This document shows, piece by piece, positions 54,033 to 61,750 of a stretch of 64,000 bases of DNA. The DNA is from Dyadobacter luteus. Lineage in GTDB: Bacteria > Bacteroidota > Bacteroidia > Cytophagales > Spirosomataceae. Below the pieces are notes generated by a model that searched no databases, was not told the DNA's origin, and worked only from the letters and a program-made list of their open reading frames with translations. Every line of letters begins with the position of its first letter. Within the stretch, counting starts at the first letter, position 1. Location: the NCBI RefSeq assembly GCF_003383615.1, contig NZ_QNUL01000005.1, positions 248,001 through 312,000 on the forward strand. The letters run 5' to 3'. The position numbers were made by a program, and so were the translations under genes.

Positions 54033-55313
54033 TTATAAGCGTGCGTCTATAATACTGCGGTCAAGAAATGCTTTTGTGTCGAAAATAACAGCCTGTTTAT
54101 CACTTTTAATGTTGTCCAGGTCAAGATGTAGAAATTCTGAATGAGATACAGCTAAAATGATCGCCTCGTACTTGCCTTCGATGCTATTGATCATTTTAAT
54201 TCCGTACTCGTGTCTGACCTCCTCAAAGTCGGCATGAGGATCATAAACATCAACCTGTAGTCCAAATTGTTTTAATTCCTGATATATGTCGATGACACGC
54301 GAATTTCTTATATCCGGACAATTTTCTTTGAAAGTCATACCTAAAATAAGCGCTTTGGCACCTAAAATTTTGTGACCTTTATTAATTAGAAGTTTAATAA
54401 CCTTATTGGCAACAAACATTCCCATGTTATCATTTACACGGCGACCGGAGAGTATCACTGCGGGGTGGTAGCCTAATGATTCTGCTTTGTGCGCAAGGTA
54501 GTATGGATCAACTCCGATACAATGTCCTCCTACAAGCCCTGGCTTATATTTGAGAAAATTCCACTTGGTTCCGGCAGCTTCAATTACATCAGTAGTATCA
54601 ATACCTATACGGTCGAATATGAGAGACAACTCATTAACAAATGAAATATTAACATCACGTTGCGCATTTTCAATTGCCTTTGATGCTTCGGCTACTTTAA
54701 TATTTGGTGCTTTGTGTGTACCAGCAGTAATGATTGATGCGTAGAGATTGTCAACGATATTTGCAATCTCAGGAGTTGAACCCGAAGTCACCTTCATAAT
54801 TTTAGTGAGAGTATTTACTTTGTCACCAGGATTAATACGCTCAGGGGAATAGCCGCAAAAGAAGTCTTCATTGAATTTTAATCCTGAAAATTTCTCTAAA
54901 ACAGGAACACAATCTTCTTCAGTACAACCTGGATAAACCGTCGATTCATATATGACAATATCTCCTTTTTTCAAGATATTCGCAATCATTTCAGATGCTT
55001 TGAGTAAGGGAGCCAGATCAGGCGCTTTGAATTGATCAATTGGGGTTGGTACTGTTACAATGAAAGTGTTGCAGGAGGCAAGAACAGTGGTGTCAGAAGA
55101 AAACGACAATCCTATATCCGGATTGTTTTTATTAATAACTTCATTTAACGAAGTTAAGTCTGCCTCTTTTGTACTATCATATCCGCAAGAAAGTTGCTGC
55201 ATTCGTTGCTTGTTAATATCGAATCCTATGACCGGATACTTTTTTCCAAATTCAATTGCTAACGGTAGCCCGACATAGCCTAAACCAATGATCCCTATTT
55301 TATTTTTTCTCAT
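54033..55313 (-). CDS. UDP-N-acetylhexosamine 6-dehydrogenase (TviB/WbpO/WbpA group)
   Basis: The 426-residue nucleotide-sugar dehydrogenase has G10-x-G12-x2-G15 for NAD, YESTVYPGCTEE, and the catalytic Cys265 in GGHCIGVDPYYL. The wording is close to Salmonella TviB and WbpO. It would oxidise UDP-GlcNAc to UDP-GlcNAcA, the first step of the diacetamido-uronate route completed by the three downstream genes. UDP-GalNAc as substrate is an alternative. Confidence 0.92.
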   Translation of the reverse strand: MRKNKIGIIGLGYVGLPLAIEFGKKYPVIGFDINKQRMQQLSCGYDSTKEADLTSLNEVINKNNPDIGLSFSSDTTVLASCNTFIVTVPTPIDQFKAPDLAPLLKASEMIANILKKGDIVIYESTVYPGCTEEDCVPVLEKFSGLKFNEDFFCGYSPERINPGDKVNTLTKIMKVTSGSTPEIANIVDNLYASIITAGTHKAPNIKVAEASKAIENAQRDVNISFVNELSLIFDRIGIDTTDVIEAAGTKWNFLKYKPGLVGGHCIGVDPYYLAHKAESLGYHPAVILSGRRVNDNMGMFVANKVIKLLINKGHKILGAKALILGMTFKENCPDIRNSRVIDIYQELKQFGLQVDVYDPHADFEEVRHEYGIKMINSIEGKYEAIILAVSHSEFLHLDLDNIKSDKQAVIFDTKAFLDRSIIDARL

Positions 55314-55382
55314 TTTGTTTTAGATCCCCCTAACTTGAAAAGGAAATGTATAGTGTAAGTGATTTTTAACAACTGTATTGCT

Positions 55383-56444
55383 TCATTTTATCATTTGAAA
55401 GAATTTTAAATGAAGTCTTTCTTTAAAGAATATAATATAGATTAACATAAGAAAAGCGCCTATAGCTCCTGTGATCAATCCAAATAGTGGTCGGTTGGGA
55501 CTACTTTTGACAAGTGGTACACGTGTGGGTTCAAGCACCTTAAACACCGGCCTCTCTTCCTTCACTTTAATCTTGCTTTGCTCTAATTTGAAAGCCAAAT
55601 CTGAATATATTGATTGTGCTAATGTGTACTCTGCCTGAAGTCTTTGTTCCTCTATGCGAGCCACATTAAGAAAAGAGTTCCTATTCCTATCCCTGTAGCT
55701 TTGAAGGGCATATTCAGCATTTTCCTGTCTTTTCTTAACTTCTTTGACTCTCTTCTCTAAGAAATCTTCCTGTAATTCCGTCTTTGAGGTTCGATATTCT
55801 TCAACATAATTGGTAAGATATGTTTTGCTAGCTTCTACAAGTATAGCTGCAACAACAGGATCTACGAGCTCACATTCGATCTTAATAATTCCATTTTCAG
55901 TGTCTACCGTAGTTTTGATTAGACTTTTGGCTGATTTGATGTTTTGCTCTTCTTCATTCGTTAACGCTTGAACACTAAGCCCGACAATTTGTGGTTTCAC
56001 AACAGGTTTCACTACAGGTTGTTTTTCAGAAAAAGAAAACTGGTTTAGCCAGTTGCCATTAGAGGATCTAGCCAAATATTTTTCTAAACTAGGGTAGTTG
56101 TTGTTTGCCTCATCTACAATAGGAGTCTTAAGAAGGTACTGGCCAAACGGGCTGCTATTCAAAATGGTGGGATACAGATCAGGTATCAATTTTTCCGCTC
56201 CATTTTCATTTGCTCCTACCGCCATGGAAAAGAAAGAATTAGTTTTACCAATTTTATACTCTGGCAATAATATTGTTTGAGCAGTATATCTTTTTGGGCG
56301 TAGGAAGCTGATTGCAATACCTGATATCGTGAAAACAGCAAAAACAAAAAATAGCCTGAGAAAGTATTTTCTTGAAAAGTTGACCACATCCATTAGGCCA
56401 ATTTCAAATGATTGATTTTTTATTTCGGTCTGGTTAGTAATCAT
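55383..56444 (-). CDS. Wzz-family chain-length / polysaccharide copolymerase
   Basis: The 353-residue protein has two transmembrane helices (about 29-49 and 320-340) around a periplasmic coiled-coil region (about 215-300), the Wzz layout. It has no C-terminal BY-kinase domain, and none is encoded elsewhere in the window. It starts one base after the export-protein stop, so both are co-transcribed. The 69-base gap to the dehydrogenase does not contain a clear terminator. Confidence 0.88.
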   Translation of the reverse strand: MITNQTEIKNQSFEIGLMDVVNFSRKYFLRLFFVFAVFTISGIAISFLRPKRYTAQTILLPEYKIGKTNSFFSMAVGANENGAEKLIPDLYPTILNSSPFGQYLLKTPIVDEANNNYPSLEKYLARSSNGNWLNQFSFSEKQPVVKPVVKPQIVGLSVQALTNEEEQNIKSAKSLIKTTVDTENGIIKIECELVDPVVAAILVEASKTYLTNYVEEYRTSKTELQEDFLEKRVKEVKKRQENAEYALQSYRDRNRNSFLNVARIEEQRLQAEYTLAQSIYSDLAFKLEQSKIKVKEERPVFKVLEPTRVPLVKSSPNRPLFGLITGAIGAFLMLIYIIFFKERLHLKFFQMIK

Positions 56445-56445
56445 A

Positions 56446-58842
56446 TTACAGAACTCGAATGAGTGTGATTGCTAATGTGCCAATTAGAGAGATAATTGCG
56501 ATTCTCTCCGTCCTTGACATCGGCTGTTCATTTTTGGGTTCTTTTACCGGTACTGTCACTACAGAGCCAGGTTCAACTTTGGGGTAAGATTTGAAAAACA
56601 AGAACTGTTTAGTTCTGTGTGTTCTTCCGTTCGGATAAGAAACGTAGATACGGTTTTTTCTAACACGTTCCGCAAACCCCCCAGCTTGTGAGATATAATC
56701 ACTAAACGAAAATTTAGGATCAAAATTCACAAGTGATGGGTTGTATACCCCTCCCTGAATTCTGACTATCTCAGATTTTCGTGGTACTACAAGGTTATCT
56801 CCATCTTGCAATAGTAAGTTAGAAGGAAGAGATGGATTTTGAAGTATTTTTGAAATGTTGACAGCAATTTGTTCATTATTGCGGTAGAAGCGAGCACTCA
56901 TCAGGTTAGCTTCTGGCTTTATGCCTCCAACTTTCGGTAACAGATCAGATATACGTTCAAAATTATTTTTAATTGTATATCTGCCAGGATACATAACCTC
57001 ACCTTCTATACCGACCGTCTTCTGGTTTTCATATCTTGGGGATTTGCGCACAAAAATGACGTCCGAAGGGAACAGTACAAATTTCTGTGCAACCGAATCC
57101 ATTCTCAGATTTTCAGGAATATCTACTGTGAAAATCCGAACATTTTGGTTTGATGGCAGGTCGGCTGTATCACTTTTTACTCTTCTTGACACTTCGATTC
57201 TGTAAGGAATACCACCTTCAGTATAGCCACCCGCCTGGAAAATCAGGTCTGGAATGGTTATATCTTTATAATAATAGTATACACCAGGATTGATAACAGC
57301 GCCGTTAATAGTCAGAAATGTAAATTCTTTAAGATCTTCCACCGATTTTATAGTCAGGATATCTCCAGGTAAAAGATCAATATCGGGAGTTTCACTACTC
57401 ATTAATTTTCGCAGATCAATAGCGATCAAACCTGTCTGCGTATCACCACTGGATCGCTCCAGAATGGCTCTATTTAAGAATGCACGTTGACCAATACCTT
57501 GTGCGCTCGCAATCAGATCCTTTACGGTTTTGATCTTTTCGTCAAGTGGATACGCGCCAGGACGTGTCACAGCTCCACGAATTTCAACCTGATTGGCAAT
57601 TACTTCAAGAATACGTTGTACAGTGATGATATCTCCATTTTTTGGTTTGAATGTATGTACTTGTGTGGAGTCAATACTTCCTATAATGAAATTTGTTCCT
57701 GTATTACGTTGATAGGATATAAGTGAAGTTACAGCCTCTGGTGTGAAACCGCCTGCGTATTTTACAATATCCTTAAGAGTTTCACCTGACCGAGCTTCAA
57801 ATATTCCGGTTTTCTTTAATTCCCCAGCCAGTTCAATTCTCACCTCATAAGGACGGATCAATATGATATCCTGATCCTGAAGTGTAATATTGTCTCTTAG
57901 ATCGGCATCTATTAGAAAGCGGTACAGGTCAATTGTTCGTATAACTTTATTGTTACGTACCACTTCTATATTTCTGTATGAACCATTACTATTTGGCCCG
58001 CCGGATCGATACAATGCATTAAAAGCAGTAGCAAGAGAGGAAACTGTATAAGTGCCCGGGCGAACTACTTCTCCGGTAATCATAACTTGAATACTTCTGA
58101 CGTTACCAAGTGTAATAGTGGAGTGGGTGCCAGAACCGGGACGATTGAGTGTTGAATAGGCTTGGCGAAGACGATTTACAATACGTTCTGTAGCTTGTTC
58201 AACTGTTAATCCATTCACGTATACAGGTGCCAGGTTCAACATTTTTACCGTTCCTTCCGGGCTGATTTTTAGTCTGAAGTTATCAACTGAGTTGCCATAA
58301 ATATCGACAACCAGTTCATCATCAGGTCCAAGTATATAGTTCCTGGGTGTAGCTATTCTCAGGTTCGGTTCGAAAGTGGTAGAAGCTCTGAAAAACGATG
58401 AGCCAAATGTTCTGTTGAATCTTCGTTGCCGTACACGATTTACAGAAAGCGAATCCTTTTCGTTGTTAGATTCGTCATCTAACTCATCTTCGTCATTCTG
58501 CGATCTTGACTCATCAATCTGATCACGATTGGTATCCTTTTTTGTATTGTCTTTTGATGTTTGCTGCAGCCTCTTACGCATAGCAGAAATATCATCCAAA
58601 GTATAACCGCGTTGTAATGCTGCTTTTTCAATATCCATATCAGACATTCCTGCTGATTTGGCTTGGTTGTAGAACTCAAGAGCCTGAGAATTACTTACCG
58701 GAGCTGGTGCAGTACCCTGTATAGGAGTTTCTTGTGTTGGGGGTAGGATAGGTGTCGTAGCGGGGACAGGGTCCTGACCATAAGAAAAACCAAAAGATCC
58801 TATTAATAGAAACAAAACCCCAGGTAAGGATGAATAATGCAT
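56446..58842 (-). CDS. SLBB-domain polysaccharide export protein (Wza-like)
   Basis: The 798-residue protein has a signal peptide (to about residue 22), a charged low-complexity region (about 90-140), a poly-export (Wza) domain (about 160-240, beginning NYILGPDDELVVDIYGN) and at least five SLBB repeats. Each repeat has the pattern V...GEV..PGTY / GA..PGVYYY / GEVMYPGRYTI. A C-terminal hydrophobic segment follows. It is about twice the length of E. coli Wza because of the extra SLBB repeats, as is common in Bacteroidota. It is the first gene of the EPS transcript. Confidence 0.9.
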   Translation of the reverse strand: MHYSSLPGVLFLLIGSFGFSYGQDPVPATTPILPPTQETPIQGTAPAPVSNSQALEFYNQAKSAGMSDMDIEKAALQRGYTLDDISAMRKRLQQTSKDNTKKDTNRDQIDESRSQNDEDELDDESNNEKDSLSVNRVRQRRFNRTFGSSFFRASTTFEPNLRIATPRNYILGPDDELVVDIYGNSVDNFRLKISPEGTVKMLNLAPVYVNGLTVEQATERIVNRLRQAYSTLNRPGSGTHSTITLGNVRSIQVMITGEVVRPGTYTVSSLATAFNALYRSGGPNSNGSYRNIEVVRNNKVIRTIDLYRFLIDADLRDNITLQDQDIILIRPYEVRIELAGELKKTGIFEARSGETLKDIVKYAGGFTPEAVTSLISYQRNTGTNFIIGSIDSTQVHTFKPKNGDIITVQRILEVIANQVEIRGAVTRPGAYPLDEKIKTVKDLIASAQGIGQRAFLNRAILERSSGDTQTGLIAIDLRKLMSSETPDIDLLPGDILTIKSVEDLKEFTFLTINGAVINPGVYYYYKDITIPDLIFQAGGYTEGGIPYRIEVSRRVKSDTADLPSNQNVRIFTVDIPENLRMDSVAQKFVLFPSDVIFVRKSPRYENQKTVGIEGEVMYPGRYTIKNNFERISDLLPKVGGIKPEANLMSARFYRNNEQIAVNISKILQNPSLPSNLLLQDGDNLVVPRKSEIVRIQGGVYNPSLVNFDPKFSFSDYISQAGGFAERVRKNRIYVSYPNGRTHRTKQFLFFKSYPKVEPGSVVTVPVKEPKNEQPMSRTERIAIISLIGTLAITLIRVL

Positions 58843-58885
58843 GTAGTGTTTTACGAATTACTTTTTAGTGATAGTAAATCTATTA

Positions 58886-58919
58886 ATTGCCCTGTATCTT
58901 GGGAAAGATGCAGGGCAAT
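58886..58919. other. Long hairpin between aspS and the EPS operon, without a U-tract
   Basis: A 15-bp stem (ATTGCCCTGTATCTT with its complement, one T-G pair) surrounds a GGGA loop. On the minus strand no T run follows, so it looks more like an RNA-stabilising or attenuating structure than a simple terminator of aspS. Confidence 0.5.
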
Positions 58920-58962
58920 GGTCAGCAAATCTACTGATTTTAGCAGACTTGCAAATTTATTT

Positions 58963-60729
58963 TCAATTTTGTTGTCTAACGTTAATCGACAACTCAGTAA
59001 GTTGCGCGTCTGAAATTGTTGACGGAGAATCAATCATTACGTCACGACCTGAGTTATTTTTTGGGAATGCGATGAAGTCTCTGATGGAATCTACGCCACC
59101 AAATAACGAACAAAGACGGTCAAAACCAAATGCAATTCCGGCATGAGGAGGGGCGCCAAATTCAAAGGCATTCATCAGGAATCCGAATTGAGCCTGAGCT
59201 TCTTCCGGAGAGAATCCAAGAATACCGAACATTTGTTGCTGAAGCTCTTTTTCAAATATCCTTACCGAACCACCACCAACTTCAACACCGTTGATAACCA
59301 TATCATATGCATTCGCTCTTACCTTACCTAAATCGGTATCCAGTAAGCCAATATCCTCCGGTTTTGGACTTGTGAAGGGGTGGTGCATAGCGAACCAGCG
59401 GTTTTCTTCTTCTCCATATTCTAAAAGAGGGAAGTCGAGCACCCAAAGTACGCGGTAGTCATCCGGGTTACGCAATCCAAGCCGAGATCCCATTTCCAAA
59501 CGAAGTTCGTTCAGTTGTTTTCTGGCCTTGTCGGCATTTCCTGATAGTATGAGTATTAAATCGCCAGGTTTTGCATCAAATGCCTCTACCCACTTTTTAA
59601 GTTCTTCTTCTGTGTAAAATTTGTCTACCGACGACTTAATCGTGCCGTCAGCATTGTAGCGGACATATACAAGTCCCTTGGCGCCGATCTGCGGGCGTTT
59701 TACCCAGTCAGTCAGCTCATCCATTTGCTTGCGAGTGTATGAAGCACAGCCAGGTGCGCAAACACCTACAACCAATTCAGCGTCATCAAATACTCCGAAA
59801 CTTTTACCACTTGTAAGATCTGCGTCTTCTCCCTTCAATTCGGTAAACTTCATTTCAAAGCGAATATCCGGTTTGTCCGATCCGTAGAAACGCATCGCAT
59901 CCGCATAGGTCATACGAGGTACTTCGGGAAGGTCAATGCCTTTTACTTTATTGAAAAGATGACGAATCATGCCTTCAAATGTGTTTAGAACATCTTCCTG
60001 AGTAACAAAAGACATTTCGCAATCTATCTGTGTAAATTCAGGCTGACGGTCGGCACGAAGATCTTCATCACGGAAACATTTTACAATTTGATAATAACGG
60101 TCAAAGCCGGCTACCATCAAAAGTTGCTTGAATGTTTGAGGAGATTGAGGCAGTGCATAAAATTCTCCGGGGTTCATACGACTAGGAACTACGAAGTCGC
60201 GGGCACCTTCAGGTGTAGACTTGATCAGAACCGGTGTTTCTACCTCTATAAAATTAAGTTCGTCAAGAAACGCTCTTGTATGGCGTGCTACCTGATGGCG
60301 CAGCTGAAGATTAGCCCTGACTGGATTACGGCGTAAATCCAGGTAACGATACTTCATTCTGATATCATCTCCACCGTCCGTTTCGTCTTCAATCAGGAAC
60401 GGAGGCAGCTTTGCCGGATTCAGTATTGATATTTCAGAAACCCTGATTTCAATAGCGCCGGTCGGAATTTTATCATTTTTGGAAAGCCTTTCAATCACTT
60501 GTCCTTTTGCAGAAATTACAAACTCTCTGCCAAGAGAACGGGCGGTTTCCAACACATTTGCAGCGGTTTTTCCTTCTTCGAAAAGAAGCTGTGTCAAGCC
60601 ATAACGGTCGCGTAAATCCAACCAGATCATCCCTCCTTTATCACGGATGCGTTGAACCCATCCGCTTAATACAACCTCTTGATTTACATGCTCTAAGCTT
60701 AACTCGCCGCAGGTATGTGTACGTAACAT
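58963..60729 (-). CDS. aspS: Aspartate--tRNA ligase
   Basis: The 588-residue class II synthetase has an N-terminal OB-fold anticodon-binding domain ([20 protein letters not shown] region at 22-41). Its motif 2 is [14 protein letters not shown] and its motif 3 [11 protein letters not shown], with the bacterial GAD insertion between them. Length and start ([10 protein letters not shown]) match bacterial AspRS. It marks the outer border of the EPS locus and has its own likely promoter at 60779-60786. Confidence 0.97.
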   Translation of the reverse strand: MLRTHTCGELSLEHVNQEVVLSGWVQRIRDKGGMIWLDLRDRYGLTQLLFEEGKTAANVLETARSLGREFVISAKGQVIERLSKNDKIPTGAIEIRVSEISILNPAKLPPFLIEDETDGGDDIRMKYRYLDLRRNPVRANLQLRHQVARHTRAFLDELNFIEVETPVLIKSTPEGARDFVVPSRMNPGEFYALPQSPQTFKQLLMVAGFDRYYQIVKCFRDEDLRADRQPEFTQIDCEMSFVTQEDVLNTFEGMIRHLFNKVKGIDLPEVPRMTYADAMRFYGSDKPDIRFEMKFTELKGEDADLTSGKSFGVFDDAELVVGVCAPGCASYTRKQMDELTDWVKRPQIGAKGLVYVRYNADGTIKSSVDKFYTEEELKKWVEAFDAKPGDLILILSGNADKARKQLNELRLEMGSRLGLRNPDDYRVLWVLDFPLLEYGEEENRWFAMHHPFTSPKPEDIGLLDTDLGKVRANAYDMVINGVEVGGGSVRIFEKELQQQMFGILGFSPEEAQAQFGFLMNAFEFGAPPHAGIAFGFDRLCSLFGGVDSIRDFIAFPKNNSGRDVMIDSPSTISDAQLTELSINVRQQN

Positions 60730-60778
60730 ATAATTATTTTAATACTGATAAATTGAAAGTGCCGGATAATAAATGGTG

Positions 60779-60786
60779 CAAAAGTA
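60779..60786 (-). promoter_or_regulatory. -7 promoter element of aspS
   Basis: On the minus strand TACTTTTG matches TAnnTTTG exactly, 50 bases upstream of the aspS start, within the typical TACTTTTGCA context of Bacteroidota promoters. The -33 element is weak. Confidence 0.6.
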
Positions 60787-60821
60787 CGTATTTTTAGCAA
60801 ATCTAACATGATGAGTTTTTT

Positions 60822-61736
60822 ATGAATATAAATAAAACAGGTCAGCTGCTCAACCCACTGAAAGGCATTTTGTTTGCAGCTTGTTTTATCGTTTCCTGCG
60901 ATCCTGATCCTAAGCCGGCTAATGGTCGTTCCGATCAGTTTGAGACAACTGCGGTGAAAGTTCCTATTCAACCTGGAATCATAGATGAAGCTTCGGGCCT
61001 TGCAGCCAGCGCCAGTTTTGATGGATACTTGTGGACGCATCAGGATTCAGGTCAGCCGGCATCGGTGTATTTGCTAAGCCAGGATGGAAAAACAATCAAG
61101 GAGTTTGGTATTCCGGGTGCTGCCAACCACGATTGGGAAGATATTGCAGCCGGGCCGGGGCCAGATAATGGTGTTAACTATTTGTATGTCGGAGATATTG
61201 GCAACAATAATCCGCCGATGACTGCCACCAATACCATTTACAGAATTCCTGAAATTTCAGATATGAATGGATCATTTGACGGTAGCCGGCTGGATAAAAT
61301 CAGGTATAGCTATGCGGATGGACCGCGTGATGCCGAAACACTATTGCTTGATCCTGTAACGAAGGATATTTTTGTTATTTCCAAAGAAGCGCAGACAGGT
61401 ATATATAGATTGCCATTTCCACAGTCTACGACGGGCGTAACTGTCTCGGAAAGATTGGGCGTTATTCCGGGAGTTGGGACGGCAACGAGTGGTGACATTT
61501 CTATTGATGGTTCCGAAATCGTGATACGAACCTATCTGGCAGTTTATTACTGGACAAGAAAAGAAGGTGAGACAGTAGCGCAAACATTAAGCAGAAGTGC
61601 TAACCGGACACTTATTGTTGAATTGGAGCCGCAAGGTGAAGGCATCTGCTTTGACAGAAAATCAGATGGGTTTTACACATTAAGTGAGAAAGGGAATGCA
61701 GAAAGAGTAAGTCTGAACTATTATAAAAGGAAGTAG
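60822..61736 (+). CDS. Lipoprotein with beta-propeller-like domain
   Basis: The 304-residue protein has a lipoprotein signal with lipidated Cys26 (CFIVSC). The body begins IDEASGLAASASFDGYLWTHQDSG and contains NHDWEDIAAGPG and LYVGDIGNNN, a recognisable family of secreted propeller proteins of unknown function. No catalytic motif is evident. The gene is divergent from aspS and converges on the hybrid kinase with 14 bases between stops. Confidence 0.72.
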   Translation: MNINKTGQLLNPLKGILFAACFIVSCDPDPKPANGRSDQFETTAVKVPIQPGIIDEASGLAASASFDGYLWTHQDSGQPASVYLLSQDGKTIKEFGIPGAANHDWEDIAAGPGPDNGVNYLYVGDIGNNNPPMTATNTIYRIPEISDMNGSFDGSRLDKIRYSYADGPRDAETLLLDPVTKDIFVISKEAQTGIYRLPFPQSTTGVTVSERLGVIPGVGTATSGDISIDGSEIVIRTYLAVYYWTRKEGETVAQTLSRSANRTLIVELEPQGEGICFDRKSDGFYTLSEKGNAERVSLNYYKRK

Positions 61737-61750
61737 TCAGACGTAGACTT

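Noticed and set aside
30241..58842. The polysaccharide locus as a recently acquired island with mobile ends.
   Set aside because: It is more AT-rich by eye in the glycosyltransferase part, but I found no transposase, integrase or flanking direct repeats, and aspS and the HIT gene border it cleanly.
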